64,000 nt of DNA from Stomoxys calcitrans (GCF_963082655.1 NC_081553.1:44113260-44177259), one strand, 5' to 3'. Counted from the stretch's first letter, positions 10,693 through 22,119 are shown. Numbers and translations: made by a program. The notes: generated from the letters alone by a model not told the origin.

Positions 10693-10705
10693 TGATAAGT
10701 TATCA
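10693..10705. promoter_or_regulatory. palindromic double GATA site
   Basis: TGATAAGTTATCA is two overlapping GATA-factor sites in opposite directions, about 92 bp upstream of the TATA box of the gene at 9538-10505. In Drosophila GATA factors drive many midgut genes. A role here is inference. Confidence 0.4.
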
Positions 10706-11382
10706 GTTGAAGTGGGCGTAGAAAATCCGCGCATACATTTTCTTTATAATCAATATTATGAAGAGATATCACTATTTATTGAGGGGATTTTTATTGCGGT
10801 TGAATAGCTAATATCAATGAAAATCACCTTTATCAACCTTCCGAAGCACATTGAACGATAAGTTATGAAGTATCTCTTTGGAATTATGATAACTATGGCT
10901 TATCTATTAATTAGTTTTTTTTGAAGGCCCGACCACTTTAACAAACAGTTGAAAAATTAATGGTGGTCAGTTGGTTTGTGGAGACATAAGACTTCGGTTC
11001 TAAAAGAGTGGGATAATTAAAAAAAACAACCAATACATCGATAGTTGGAAAAGGTCTTAAGGCCGAACCTTCTTCGGAACCCACCATCATCAAATCTGTC
11101 AAAACTTTACTCAGAATGAACTTCGTAACAGAGCATAGTTGTACTTTGCGTACCAAATTTCCCCGTAACTAGGCAAAATCGAAGCTTAAAGGGGTCGCAG
11201 AAGGCTAATGGGGAGAACAGTTTATTATATGTTAACTATTTCAAGTCACGCAAACGATAAATCGGTTCTAGACCCCTTCGCACTTACTATGGATTTTTGA
11301 ATATGGATTTTTGTAAAATCGGATAACAACACTGCACTCAAACCCAGTAAGAAATGGCAAAAGACGGGCGGTGCTGATTTTA
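10706..11382. other. intergenic DNA without recognised features
   Basis: AT-rich sequence upstream of the second paralogue. It has further GATA-like sequences but no supported gene, RNA or repeat. Confidence 0.4.
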
Positions 11383-11423
11383 TAATACCCTACACCTACC
11401 CTATAAGTACAATGTGGGAGCTA

Positions 11424-11661
11424 TTGGGTTGCCCAAAAAGTAATTGCAGATTTTTTAAAAGAAAGTAAATGCATTTTTAATAAAACTTAGAAAGAAATTT
11501 TATCAAATATACTTTTTTTTACACTTTTTTTCTAAAGCAAGCTAAAAGTAACAGCTGATAACTGACAGAAGAAAGAATGCAATTACAGAGTCACAAGCTG
11601 TGAAAAAATTTGTCAACGCCGACTATATGAAAAATCCGCAATTACTTTTTGGGCAACCCAA
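11424..11661. mobile_element. mariner-type MITE, copy 1
   Basis: 238 bp with long inverted repeats starting TTGGGTTGCCCAAAAAGTAA, flanked by TA on both sides (11422-11423, 11662-11663). The end sequence resembles mariner termini containing CAAAAAGTAATTGCGG. No reading frame. Two further nearly identical copies lie at 24777-25012 and 48109-48343. Confidence 0.85.
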
Positions 11662-12216
11662 TATATCCAATTCTGAACCAATTTTGATGGACCTCGGCGA
11701 GCAAATATGTTCAAACTGTAATAACTACGGGTGACCAATGACAACATTATTGTAAATTACCCATAATCTGACGAACATATATTTGGGAGCTGTATCTAAT
11801 TCTGAACTTCTTAGATAGAGTGGTAATTGTCGAGGAAACCGTTGAGCAAAATTTTGACAAGATTGGTCAAACAATGCGCTTGCAGTAGCGCTTGAGGTGA
11901 AAAATCTATATACATATAGGACAGCTATATCTAAATCTGGGACAATTTCTATGAAATTCACCAGTAATATCGAGAGTCATAAGAAAATCCTTCCTGCAAA
12001 ATTTCGAGAGAATCGGTTATAAAATGAACACTTTCTGGCAATATTTCTCAAAATCGGACGAACATATATAGGGGAGCTATACCTAAATCTGAAACGATTT
12101 GATTTTGAGCAAATTTCTGAGATACTGTGGCAGTCGTCGAGGAAAGCGTTTTGCAAAATTTTTGGCAAGATGGGTCAATAAATGCGCTTGCTGTGACTCT
12201 AGGAGTGAAAATCGGA

Positions 12217-12218
<2 letters not shown>

Positions 12219-12262
<44 letters not shown>
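12219..12262. repeat. AT dinucleotide microsatellite, 22 units
   Basis: Uninterrupted AT run inside a repeat unit of the type D Helentron. It sits where other units read ACGAACATATATATGG, so it grew from a pre-existing short TA stretch. Confidence 0.9.
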
Positions 12263-12267
<5 letters not shown>

Positions 12268-12470
12268 CTATATCTAAATCTGAACCGATATTCATGAAAA
12301 TCACCATTAAAGTCGAGAGAAATCCCTCCTGCCAAATTTCGAGAGAATCGGGTAACAAATGACCTTTTTATTGCATTATTACTGCAAATCGGACGAACAT
12401 ATATATGGGAGCTATATTCAAATCTGAACCGATTTAAATGAAATTGGCCTGTAATGTCGGAAGTCATAAG

Positions 12471-12770
12471 ACAGGATGTCTGCCATTACACAAAAATAAA
12501 TGCATTGGAAAAATGTACAGCTAATAAGCAGGGTTCTCGAGCTTGGTTAATGTGATAATTGTATCATAGATGCGTTTTCGCAATTAATACGAGTTAAATA
12601 CAACATACCAACGCACGGCCTTTGAAGCCGTCACACCTAATATGGTTGAAAAGTCTTCTAACCAAAGACGAAACGTGTCCCATAGTGGTTGGTGTCTGTT
12701 GCTACCTTTGGCTTTCCTTTTCCATTTGCATCTTCGATCATTCAGCTCGTCCCGAAAGAGAAACAAACAA
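12471..12770. other. 300-bp non-repetitive insertion in Helentron D
   Basis: The Helentron unit reads AGTCATAAG up to 12470 and resumes GAAAATTCCTCCTGCC at 12771, matching an uninterrupted unit elsewhere. The intervening 300 bp is not repeated in the window. On the minus strand it is open for about 55 codons containing RRCKWKRKAKGSNRH, WDTFRLWLEDF and a stop after VVFNSY. No inverted repeats or clear target duplication. It may be a captured gene fragment; no protein family is recognised. Confidence 0.45.
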
Positions 12771-13165
12771 GAAAATTCCTCCTGCCAAATTTCCACAAAA
12801 TCGGTAAACAAATGACCATTTTATGGCAGTATTACTGCAAATCGGACGAACATATATATGGGAGCTATATCCAAATCTGAATCGATTTTTCAAATTTCAA
12901 TAGGCTTCGTCTCTAGGCCATACCAAATTTGAAGACGATCGGATAAAAATTGCGACCTGTAGTTTGTACACAAATTAACATGGACAAACGAACAGACAGA
13001 CAGACGGACAGCGAGACAAACAGACGGCCATAGCTAAATCGAATCAGAAAGTGATTCTGAGTCGATCGGTATACTTATCAATGGGTCTATCTCTCTTCCT
13101 TTTGGGTGTTACAAACAAATGCACTAAGTTATAATACCCTGTACCACAGTAGTAGTGTAGGATAT

Positions 13166-15060
13166 AACAAGTAAAAAGACATTAAGTTCGGTCGAGCCGA
13201 ACTTTGAATACCCACCACCTCAGGGATATATGTAAACCACCTTTAGACAAAATCCGTTGAAAATTGCATACCTTATGCCCCATAGTAGCTATATCGAAAT
13301 ATGTTCTGATTTGGACCAAATACAAATAAGTACAAGTCATTGTTCAATTGTGTATAACAAAATATTGGTCTTTTTGGTAGCGACATCTAAAAATAAGCCA
13401 ATCTGAACCATATACGACAAGGATGCCGAAAAGCCTAACATAAGTCACTGTATCAAATTTCAGTGAAATCGGATTATAAATGAGCTTTTTATGGGGCTAA
13501 AATCTTAAATAGAGAGATCGGTCTATATGACAGCTATATCCAAATCTGGACCGATCTGGACCAAATTGACGAAGGATGTCGAGGAGCCTTACACAACACA
13601 CTGTCCCGAAAATTCGGCGAACTCGGACTATAAATGCGCCTCTTATGGGGCCAAAACCTTAAATCGAGCGATCGGTCTATATGGCAGCTATATCCAAATA
13701 TATACCGATCTGTGCCATATTTCAGAAGTAAGTCGAGGGGCTTATCTTAACTCACTGTCCCAAATTTCAGCGACATTGGACAATAAATGCATCTTTTAAG
13801 GGCCCAAAGCCTTAAATCGGGAGATCGGTTTATATGGCAGCTATATCAAAATCTGAAGTGATCTAGGACATTGAATTGATGAAGGATATCGAAGGGCAAC
13901 TTACTGTCCCAAATTTTGGCTAAATCGGAAAATAAATGCGCCTTTTATGGGCCCAAAACCTTAAGTCGAGAGATCGGGCTATATGGCAGCTATATCCAAA
14001 TCTGGACCGATCTGGGTCATAGTGCGGAAAGATGTCAAGGGGTCTAACTTAACTAACTTCCTCAAACTTCAGCGACATCGGACAATAAATGCGCCTTTTA
14101 TGGGCGCAAGACCTTAATTCGAGAAATCGGTCTATACGACAACTATATCCAAATCTGAATCGATTGGGGCCAAATTGAAGAAAGATATCGAGTGGCCTAA
14201 CAATAAATGCGCCTTTTATGGGCCCAAAACCTTAAGTCGAGAGATGGCGTTATACGGCAGCTATATCCAAATCTGGACCGATCTGGGTCATAGTGCGGAA
14301 AGATGTCAAGGGGTCTAACTTAACTAACTTCCTCAAACTTCAGCGACATCGGACAATAAATGCGACTTTTATGGGTCCAAGACCTTAATTCGAGAAATCG
14401 GTCTATATGACAGCTATATCCAAATCTGAACCGATTGGGGCCAAATTAAAGAAAGATGTCGAGTGGCCTAACACAACTCACTGTCGCAAATTTCAGCAAA
14501 ATCGGATAATAAATGTGGCTTTTATGGGCCTAAGACCCTAAATCAGCGGATCGGTCTATATGGGTCCTATATCAAGATATAGTCCATTATAGAAGGAAGA
14601 AAGATGTCGAGTGGCCTAACACAACTCACTGGCCCAAATTTTGGCAAAATCGGACAATAAATGACCCTTTTATGGGCTCATGGCCTAAAATTGAGAGATC
14701 GATCTATATGGCAGCTATATCAAAATCTGAACCGATCTGGGCCAAATTGACAAAGGATATCGAAGGGCCCAACACAACTCACTGTTCCAAATTTCAGCAA
14801 AAGCGGATAATAAATGTGGCTTTTATGGTCCTAAGACACTAAATCGGACGATCGGTCTGTATGGGGCCTATATCGAGATTTATTCCGAAATAGCCCATCT
14901 TCGAACTTAATCTGCTTATGGACAAAAACAAGAATCTGTGCCAAAGTTTCAGCTCAATATCTCTATTATAAGCGTGATTTCAACAGACTGACCAACGCTG
15001 TCTGAACTGAACTGAACTTTATAAGGTCGGAAATTGATATTTCAATGTGTTGCACCCTTC
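13166..15060 (-). mobile_element. Helentron-like element type A, about 11 units
   Basis: It starts on the minus strand with the 3' terminus (AACAAGTAAAAAGACATTAAG and a slightly mutated hairpin around 13188-13207), then about eleven repeat units of roughly 153 bp. Towards 14880-15060 it reaches the 5' core (TTCAGCTCAATATCTC, GATATTTCAATGTGTTGCA) and is cut at the CTAG element, so the terminal stem-loop is lost. Confidence 0.7.
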
Positions 15061-15691
15061 GAGGGTGCGTAGAAAAATCCATTTGTGTTTGTTTGTCCTT
15101 ATAGACTCAAAAACGGCTGAACCGATTTTCTTGAAATTTTAACAGATGATCCTGTGGTGAAAATAGGGTACTAAATTTTTTGGTATTTAAAGGGGGATGG
15201 ACCCTCCCCCTACCCTAATTTTCAGAAACGCCAGATCTCGGAGATGGGTGGTGCGATTTAAGCGAAGTTTTGTGTGATGTCCTATAGTAACCTAAAGACG
15301 GAAATTTGGTATCCAAATTTCGGAGGGGTACCTGGTGGGCCGCCCCACCCGCAAAACCTAGAAAATATATATGTAGACCAATCACGACAATATGGAACTC
15401 AAATGAAAGGATTTTAAGGCTAGTAAACGTATCTGATATCCAATTGTCGGACCAAGTGTTTGGGGGACCACTCCAAACACCCCTAAATCGGACATATTTA
15501 CCCACCATGGCAATATGGGACTCAAATGAAAGGTATTTGAATAAATTACTGACCATGACAATATGGAGCTTAAATAAAAGGTATTTGAGTGTAGAATACG
15601 AAGCTGATATCCAAATGTGGGACCAAGTACTTGGGAGGCCGTCCCTCCCCAAATATATAATCCAAATGTACAACCATAGCAATATGGGGCT

Positions 15692-16006
15692 GAAGGCCAC
15701 CATAGCGCAGAGGTTGGCATGCCCACTTATGACATTGAACGCCTGGGTTCGAATCCTGGCGAGACCATCAGAAAAAATTTTCAGCGGCGGTTCTTCCCTC
15801 CTAATGCTGTCAACATTTCTGAGGTACTTTGCCATGGAAAACTTCTCTCCAAAGAAGTGTCGCACTGCGGCACGCCGTTCGGACTCAGCTATATAAAAGA
15901 GGCCCCTTATCATTGAGCTTAAACTTGAAGCGGACTACACTCATTGATATGTTAGAAGTTTGCCCCTGTTCCGCGGTGGAATGTTCATGGGCAAAATTAG
16001 CATTTT
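15692..16006 (+). mobile_element. SINE-1, full length with perfect 13-bp duplication
   Basis: tRNA-derived head with A box region (ATAGCGCAGAGG) and B box GGTTCGAATCC, then a body of about 240 bp ending GGGCAAAATTAGCATTTT. The flanking duplication GCAATATGGGGCT is perfect (15679-15691 and 16007-16019). This copy defines the family length, about 315 bp. Confidence 0.85.
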
Positions 16007-16577
16007 GCAATATGGGGCTCAAATGAATGGTCTTTGGGAGTAAAGCACAAATTTGATGTCAATATTCGGGGAAGTGTCTATGGGACCACCCCACCCCCAT
16101 AACACCACCCACATAAGAAGTATTGGCTGACCATTGCAACATGGGGCTCAAATAGAAGGTATTTTAAAGAAGAACACGAATATGATATATACTTTCAAGG
16201 CCAAGTCAATGAGTGGTCTTCCTATGCCCCAAAACCGATCATGTTTGCCAACTATGGAAATATGGGGCTCAAATGAAAGGTATTTGAGAGTAGACCACGA
16301 ATCTGATATCAACATTCAGGACCAACTGTCTAGGGGACGTCCCCCCACCATAACAACCACCAAATAGAACGTATTTGGAGTGGAGCTCGATATTGATAGT
16401 TTTTATGGCTTATACCCCAAACCGGATATATTTGTTGACTTTTTCAATAAGGGGTTTAAATGAAAGGTATTTGAGATTGGAAAACGAATTTGATATCTAA
16501 ATTCGAGGTCAATGCCAATATGGGGTTCAAATAAATGATATATAGATACATGAGAATAGAGCACTATGCTGATATAC

Positions 16578-16900
16578 TTTCGGAGGCCACCGTAGCGCAA
16601 AAGTTAGCATGTCCGCCTATGACGATGAACGTCTGGGTTCGAATCCTGGCGAGACCATCAGAAAAAAAGTTTCAGCGGTGGTTTTCCCCTCCTAATGCTG
16701 CCAAGATTTGTGTGGTACAATGCCATGTAAAAGTTCTCTCCAAAGAGGTGTCGCTCTGCGGCACGCCGTTCGGACTCGGCTATAAAAGAGAGGCCCCTTA
16801 TCATTGAGCTTAAACTCGAATCGGATTGCACTCATTGATATGTGAGAAGTTTGACCCTGTTCCTTAGTGGAATGTTTGTGGGCAAATTTTGTATTTTTTT
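16578..16900 (+). mobile_element. SINE-1, second copy in the CTAG element
   Basis: Same family and orientation as the copy at 15692, with A and B boxes and the tail GGGCAAATTTTGTATTTTTT. The duplication TGCTGATATAC flanks it (16567-16577; 16900-16910, with one shared T). It is inserted independently of the first copy because the target differs. Confidence 0.8.
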
Positions 16901-17639
16901 GCTGATATACAAAATACCCCTAAATTGAGCATATTTACCGACCATGTCAATGTGGGGCTCATGTGAAAGTTATTGGGGAGTAGAGCACGAAATTGATACC
17001 CACTTTCGGAACCAATTTTCTGTGGGTACCCCTTTCCCAAGTTAGACCACAAACAGCAATTATTTTCTGACTATCGCAATATGGAGCTCTAATAAAGGTA
17101 TTTGGGAGTAGAATAGGAATATCCAAATGTGGATCATGTATTTGGGGCACCGCTCTCTCCCTATTGGCCGACCATGTCAATATGTAGCTCAAATGTTAGG
17201 TATTTGAGATTAGAAAACTAATTTGATAACCAATTTTGGGGCCATGTGTTTTGGGTGACGCTTTAGGGCCAAGTGTCTAGGGGACTACCTCACCCCCGAA
17301 AATACTCCTAAATCCGACATCATGAGAATATTGGGTGGAAATAAAGTCGTTTTAGAATGGCGTTAAACTCTCCGAGCGAATTCGTGGTCTAATAAAGATC
17401 ATATGGGATTCAGATAAAGGCTCTTATTTTGATATACTGTTAGTCAAGCTATATGCAGATACTATTTTCGTAGCATGGTATTTCACTAAAAACTCTTTAA
17501 TTGTCGAAAATAAATATTCAAAGGATAATTTTATTCCATATAAAGTAAGAGAAGGCGCAGCGGATCTGGCCCGGTTCAGCTAGTTCTACATATTCTTCGT
17601 TAATGGATTGAATTAATGTCATACTGCTGATTGAATTTC

Positions 17640-17645
17640 TTTATT
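17640..17645 (-). promoter_or_regulatory. polyadenylation signal AATAAA
   Basis: AATAAA on the minus strand, 25 bases after the stop codon of the gene at 17671-18658. Confidence 0.65.
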
Positions 17646-17670
17646 TTAGAATTTCTTTTAAGTTTACATT

Positions 17671-18658
17671 TTACACGATATTCATCATCAGGCATTTCCC
17701 AGCTTCTCGTCTATAGAATGGATTAAACATTGTGGCATTTTGGGGATCAATAAGTGAGTGATGCATGCTAAAGACCTCTTGGCAGTAGAAACCGCTGCAA
17801 TGTGAGCAATCATCATTGCCACGGAGACACGTGTCAATGCGTGAATTTGCCTCCGAGATTCTTGAAACTGTGGTATTGTAGACACCAAAAGTGCATTCTT
17901 GAACAGTTTTCATATGGACAGCAACTGAATTTTTTGCGGTTTGCAATTGAGAAGAAAAGCTTTTTTGATTATTCAGGGTATAGGTATTTGTAAGGGCCAC
18001 CTGAAAGGGGAAAACACAATTAAAATGGAATTTTTGTAAAGCGGAGTGTGCACTCAAAACTTACAGCATTAGCCAGACATATGGTATAGTTAGTTGGCGA
18101 GGTAGTATTAAACTTGCTTTTACAGGCGTTCAGTTCCTTTTCAAAGGTGGTAGTGTAGTGACTCTGTAAAGTGCGATTCGTTGAGGACATATAGGTTATC
18201 AAGGAATTCGCTTGATTGGAGGCCACGGAAATGCATCGATCCATCTCACTTTTGGCCCATGCCATGGAAGGGATTAAGGACTTGTATTTCTGTACACAAG
18301 CCTTGCTGAAGTCACTCAGCACCGTTAAGGGATATAAATGCTCATCGACACGAATGAGTTCTCTTACAAGCGCCTCCTTTTGATATTCAAAAGAGTTGAC
18401 GCGTTCCAAATAGGCCTCCTTAAATTTGTTAATTTGGAAATCGTAATACCAGATATTGCCCGCGTAATGGCGTCTATGGGCATCAATATACTCATCATTT
18501 CGTATGACGGCGTGCATATTGTCGCCATAGTAATTGTCCACCGAAGTCTGTAAAACTGGAATTTTAATCGAGCTGCTTTAGTAGACGTTACTCCTTACCT
18601 TCTGAGTATTAGCCAAAGCCAATACTGCCAAAAATATCCAAATCTTTATGTAGGCCAT
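17671..18658 (-). CDS. secreted ten-cysteine protein, TsetseEP/DUF725-like (paralogue 3)
   Basis: Exons in reading order: 18658-18599, 18547-18065 and 18000-17671; introns of 51 and 64 nt, phase 0, donors GTAAGG and GTAAGT. The product is 290 residues. Exon 1 encodes the 20-residue signal segment (MAYIKIWIFL...NTQK). Exon 2 carries IRNDEYIDAHRRHY, NIWYYDFQ and LSDFSKACVQKY. Exon 3 carries the cysteine cluster DTCLRGNDDCSHCSGFYC and ends GKCLMMNIV. All ten family cysteines are present, with several sequons. It is clearly closest to the gene at 25406-26502, sharing RVDEHLYP, WAKSE and STNRTLQSHY blocks and the promoter. A recent tandem duplication is therefore likely. The first intron, at 51 nt, is near the lower size limit for fly introns. 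Function unknown. Confidence 0.8.
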
Positions 18659-18695
18659 TATAATTCGTAATGCTTTTGCTTGGTTTTCCCAAATT

Positions 18696-18732
18696 AGAAT
18701 GAAATTTCCAGCCACGTTATTTTGTTTTTATA
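18696..18732 (-). promoter_or_regulatory. core promoter of gene at 17671-18658
   Basis: On the minus strand TATAAAAA at 18732-18725, and an Initiator TTCATTC with its A near 18700, 32 bases downstream. The stretch TTGATATAAAAACAAAA is identical to that of the paralogue at 25406-26502. Confidence 0.65.
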
Positions 18733-19040
18733 TCAAACGTTGTTATAAGTACGTTTAAAAATTTTAATGCTTCCACGTTTGTCAGCTATTGTAAATATTT
18801 GACAATAAACGATTTTCTTCGAAGAAAGTGCTTGCATTTTATTGTTGTGGCCCGATTTGCTGGCTTTTATCAGAATACATTTTATGTTTCGCAAATATTC
18901 CTATTGTAGACAAACATTTGTGTACCTCAATTTTTATCGCCATTCTATTTGTCAGCTAATCACTGATTGTGATGGTGTTTCCTTGTGGAAAGGGTGGTGT
19001 AAGGAATAGCATGCCAGTCTACCACGCAATTCATCTAGTT
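18733..19040. other. upstream region of paralogue 3
   Basis: Non-repetitive DNA between the promoter and the next Helentron. One TTATCA (GATA-type) site lies near 18868; nothing else is supported. Confidence 0.4.
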
Positions 19041-21615
19041 ATAGCCACCCACCACCGAAGGATGGGGGTATATTCATTTTGTCATTCCGTTTGAAACACA
19101 TCGAAATATCTTTTTCCGAACCTATAAAATATACATATTCTTGATCAGCGTAAAAATCTAAGACGATCTACACATGTACGTCCGTCTGTCCGTCCGACCG
19201 CCTGTCTGTTGAAATCACGCTACAGTCTTTAAAAATAGAGATATTGAGCCGAAACTTTGCACAGATTCCTTTTTTTGTCCATAAGCAGGTTAAGTTCGAT
19301 GATGAGCTATATCGGACTATATCTTGATATAGCCCCCATATAGACCGATAGGTTTATTTAGGGTCTTAGGCCAATAAAAGCCACTTTTATTATCCGATTT
19401 TGCTGAAATTTGGAACAGTGAGTTATGTTAGGCACTTCGACATCCTTCTTCAATTTGGACCGGATCGGTCCAGATTTGGTTATAGCTGCCATATAGACCA
19501 ATCCTCCGATTTAGGGTCTTAGGCCAATAAAAGCCACATTTATAATCCGATTTTGCTGAGATTTGGAACAGTGAGTTATGTTAGGCCCTTAAATATCGTT
19601 ATTCAATTTGGTTCAGATCGGTCTAGATTTGGATATAGCTGCCATATAGACCGATCCTCCGATTTAGGGTCTATGGCCCATAAAAGCCACATTTATTAAC
19701 CGATTTTGCTGAAATTTGGGACAATGAGTTGTGTTAGGCCCTTCGACGTCCTTCATTAATTTGGCCCTGATCGGTCCAGATTTGGTTATATCTGCCTTAT
19801 AGACCGATCCCTCGTTTTTAGGTTTTGGGCCCATAAAAGGCGCATTTGTTATCTGATGTCGCCGAAATTTGGAACAGTGAGTTGTGCTAGGCCCTTTGAC
19901 ATCGTTCTTCAACTTGGCTCGGATCGGTCCAAATTTGGATATAGCTGTCATATAGACCGATCCCTCGATTTAAGGTTTTGGGCCCATAAAAAGCGCATTT
20001 ATTGTCCGATGTCGCCGAAATTTGGGACAGTGAGTTATGCTAGGCCCTTCGACATCCTTCGTCAATTTGGCTCAGATCGGTCCAGATTTGGATATAGCTG
20101 CCATATAGACCGATTCTCCGATTTAGGGTCTTAGGCCCATAAAAGCCACATTTATTATCCGATTTTGATGAAATTTGGGACAGTGAGTTGTCTTAGGCCC
20201 TTCGACATCCTTTGTCAATTTGGCTCAGATCAGTCCAGATTTGGATATAGCTCCCATATAGACCGATTATCCGATTTAGGGTCTTAGGCCCATAAAAGCC
20301 ACATTTATTATCCGATTTTGATGAAATTTGGGACAGTGAGTTGTCTTAGGCCCTTCGACATCCTTTGTCAATTTGGCTCAGATCAGTCCAGATTTGGATA
20401 TAGCTGCCATATAGACCGATTATCCGATTAGGGTCTTAGGCCTATAAAAGCCACATTTTTTATCCGATTTTGCTGAAATTAGGGACAGTGAGTTATGTTA
20501 GGCCCTTCGATATTCTTCGTCAATTTGGCCCGTATCGGTCCAGATTTGGATATAGCTGCCATATAGACCGATCCTCCGATTTTGGGTCTTAGGCGCATAA
20601 AAGCCACATTTATTAACCGCTTTTGCGGTTTTGCGGTTTGGGACAGTGAGTTAAGTTAAGCCCCTTGACATACTTCTGCAATATGGCACAGATCGGTCCA
20701 AATTTGGATATAGCTGCCATATAGACCGATCTCTCGGATTTAGCTTTTGGGGCCATAAAAGGCGCGTCCGATGTCGCTGAAATTTGAGACAGTGAGTTTA
20801 GTTGGGCTCTTCGACGTCCTTCTTCAATTTGGCCTGGATCGGTCCAGATTTGGATATAGCTGCCATATAGACCGATCTCACGGTTTAAGGTTTTGAGCCC
20901 ATAAAATGCGAAATTCACTGTCCGATGTCGTCGAAATTTGGGACAGTGGGTTAAGTTAAGCCCATTGACATACTTCTGCAATATGGACAGTGAGTTGTGC
21001 TAGTCCCTTCGACATCGTTCTTCAATTTGGCTCAGATCGGCTCAGATTTAGATATAGCTGTCATATAGACCGATCTCTCGATTTAAGGTTTAGGGCCCAT
21101 AAAGGCGCATCTATTTTCCGATGTCGTCGAAATTCGGGTCAGAGAGTTAAGTAAGCCCCTCCACATATTTCTGAAATTTGGTCTAGATCGATGAAGATTT
21201 GCATATAGCTGCCATATAGACCAATCTCTCGATTTAGGGTTTTGGAGCCATAAAAGGCTCATTTATTGTCTGATGTCGCCGAAATTTGGGACAGTGAGTT
21301 AAATTAAGCCCCTCGAAACCCTTCTTCAATTTGGCCTAGATCGATCAAGATTTACATGTAGCTGCCATGTAGATCGATCTCTCGATTTAAGGTTTTTGAC
21401 CCATAAAAGGCGCATTTATCATACGATTTCGCCGAAGTTTGGGACAGTGAGTTGTGTTATGCTCTTCGAAATTTTTTTTCCATCTTGGTCCAAATTGCTG
21501 CAGATTTGGATATAGCTGCCATATAGACCGACTTCTCGATTTAAAGTCTTGGCCCCCAAAAAGGGGCATTTATATGCCGATTTCATTGAAATTTGACACA
21601 GATACTTATGTTATC
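19041..21615 (+). mobile_element. Helentron-like element type A with the longest array (about 15 units)
   Basis: It starts with a stem-loop variant (TATAGCCACCCACCACC...GGGGGTATA), then the core with TATTCTTGATCAGCG and the GTCCGTCTGTCCGTCC block at 19170-19210. About fifteen repeat units of 152-153 bp follow, marked by TATAGCTGCCATATAGACCG. The array breaks off near 21615 without the 3' hairpin. Confidence 0.7.
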
Positions 21616-21689
21616 AAGACCGATCTGTGGCATATTGCATAAAATCGAGACCGATCTGTGCCATATTGCAGAAATATATCGAGGAGAAA

Positions 21690-21908
21690 TATGTCAAACT
21701 ATCACATTTACTGAGAGACAGTAATGTCAGCCTGAACCTCATCTGTTTAGATTTAGACATTCCTGGTGCAGATTTAACGACTATGACGTTAAATTGTTCG
21801 TCCGAGATCATTAAAGTTTACTGTCCCGGGTTAAGTTTGCTGAAACAGATTCCAAAATTGTCCTTGGCTTTGTCAAGTTTAAATCAATCAGAATCGTACT
21901 TCACCTAA
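21690..21908 (+). other. non-repetitive coding-like segment between Helentron pieces
   Basis: About 220 bp not repeated elsewhere in the window, with an open plus frame ending at a TAA at 21906. Residues are mixed and include NLICLDLDIPGADLTT and LSLALSSLNQSESYF. No family is recognised and there is no start context. It may be a captured fragment or unrelated intergenic DNA. Confidence 0.3.
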
Positions 21909-22119
21909 CAGGCATATAAATATGTATACAATATGGAATATATTGAGCGCCGTATCATTTTATATGACAGTTATAACCAAATATTGTCGGGCCTGGAACA
22001 TGCTCGGGATAGATAAGTTCAAATATGGCCGATATTCTAATATAGGGTTATAGAACGATCTGCTAATAAAACTTGTTGAGCTCGTGAAAGGAGTATATTT
22101 TATCTGATTTTGTTGAAAC

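Larger units (their letters stand above)
11383..13165 (-). mobile_element. Helentron-like element type D
   Basis: Minus-strand 5' side at the right: CCTGTACCACAGTAGTAGTG within a stem-loop ending TATA. Then comes the core GTATACCGATCGACTCAGAA-like block on the minus strand and a GTCY-rich stretch (12989-13030), followed by repeat units with GGGAGCTATATCTAAATCTG. It carries a mariner MITE, a 44-bp AT microsatellite and a 300-bp foreign segment. Its 5' end abuts the type A copy at 13166 directly. Confidence 0.6.
15061..17585 (-). mobile_element. CTAG element, minus strand
   Basis: The minus copy of the element at 4231-6262. The GC-rich start (CTAGCTGAACCGGGCC on the minus strand) lies near 17585 and the tail (AAATCGGTTCAGCCGTTTTT on the minus strand) near 15110. 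Internal units, recognisable by AATATGGGGCTCAAATGAAA, are spaced at about 120 bp, for example 15391, 15511, 16138, 16259, 16948 and 17069. Two SINEs are nested in it. Confidence 0.55.

Noticed and set aside
19041..21615. CRISPR-like or satellite array
   Set aside because: Units are about 153 bp without spacers and lie inside an element with Helentron-type 5' stem-loop and core; this is a eukaryotic sequence.
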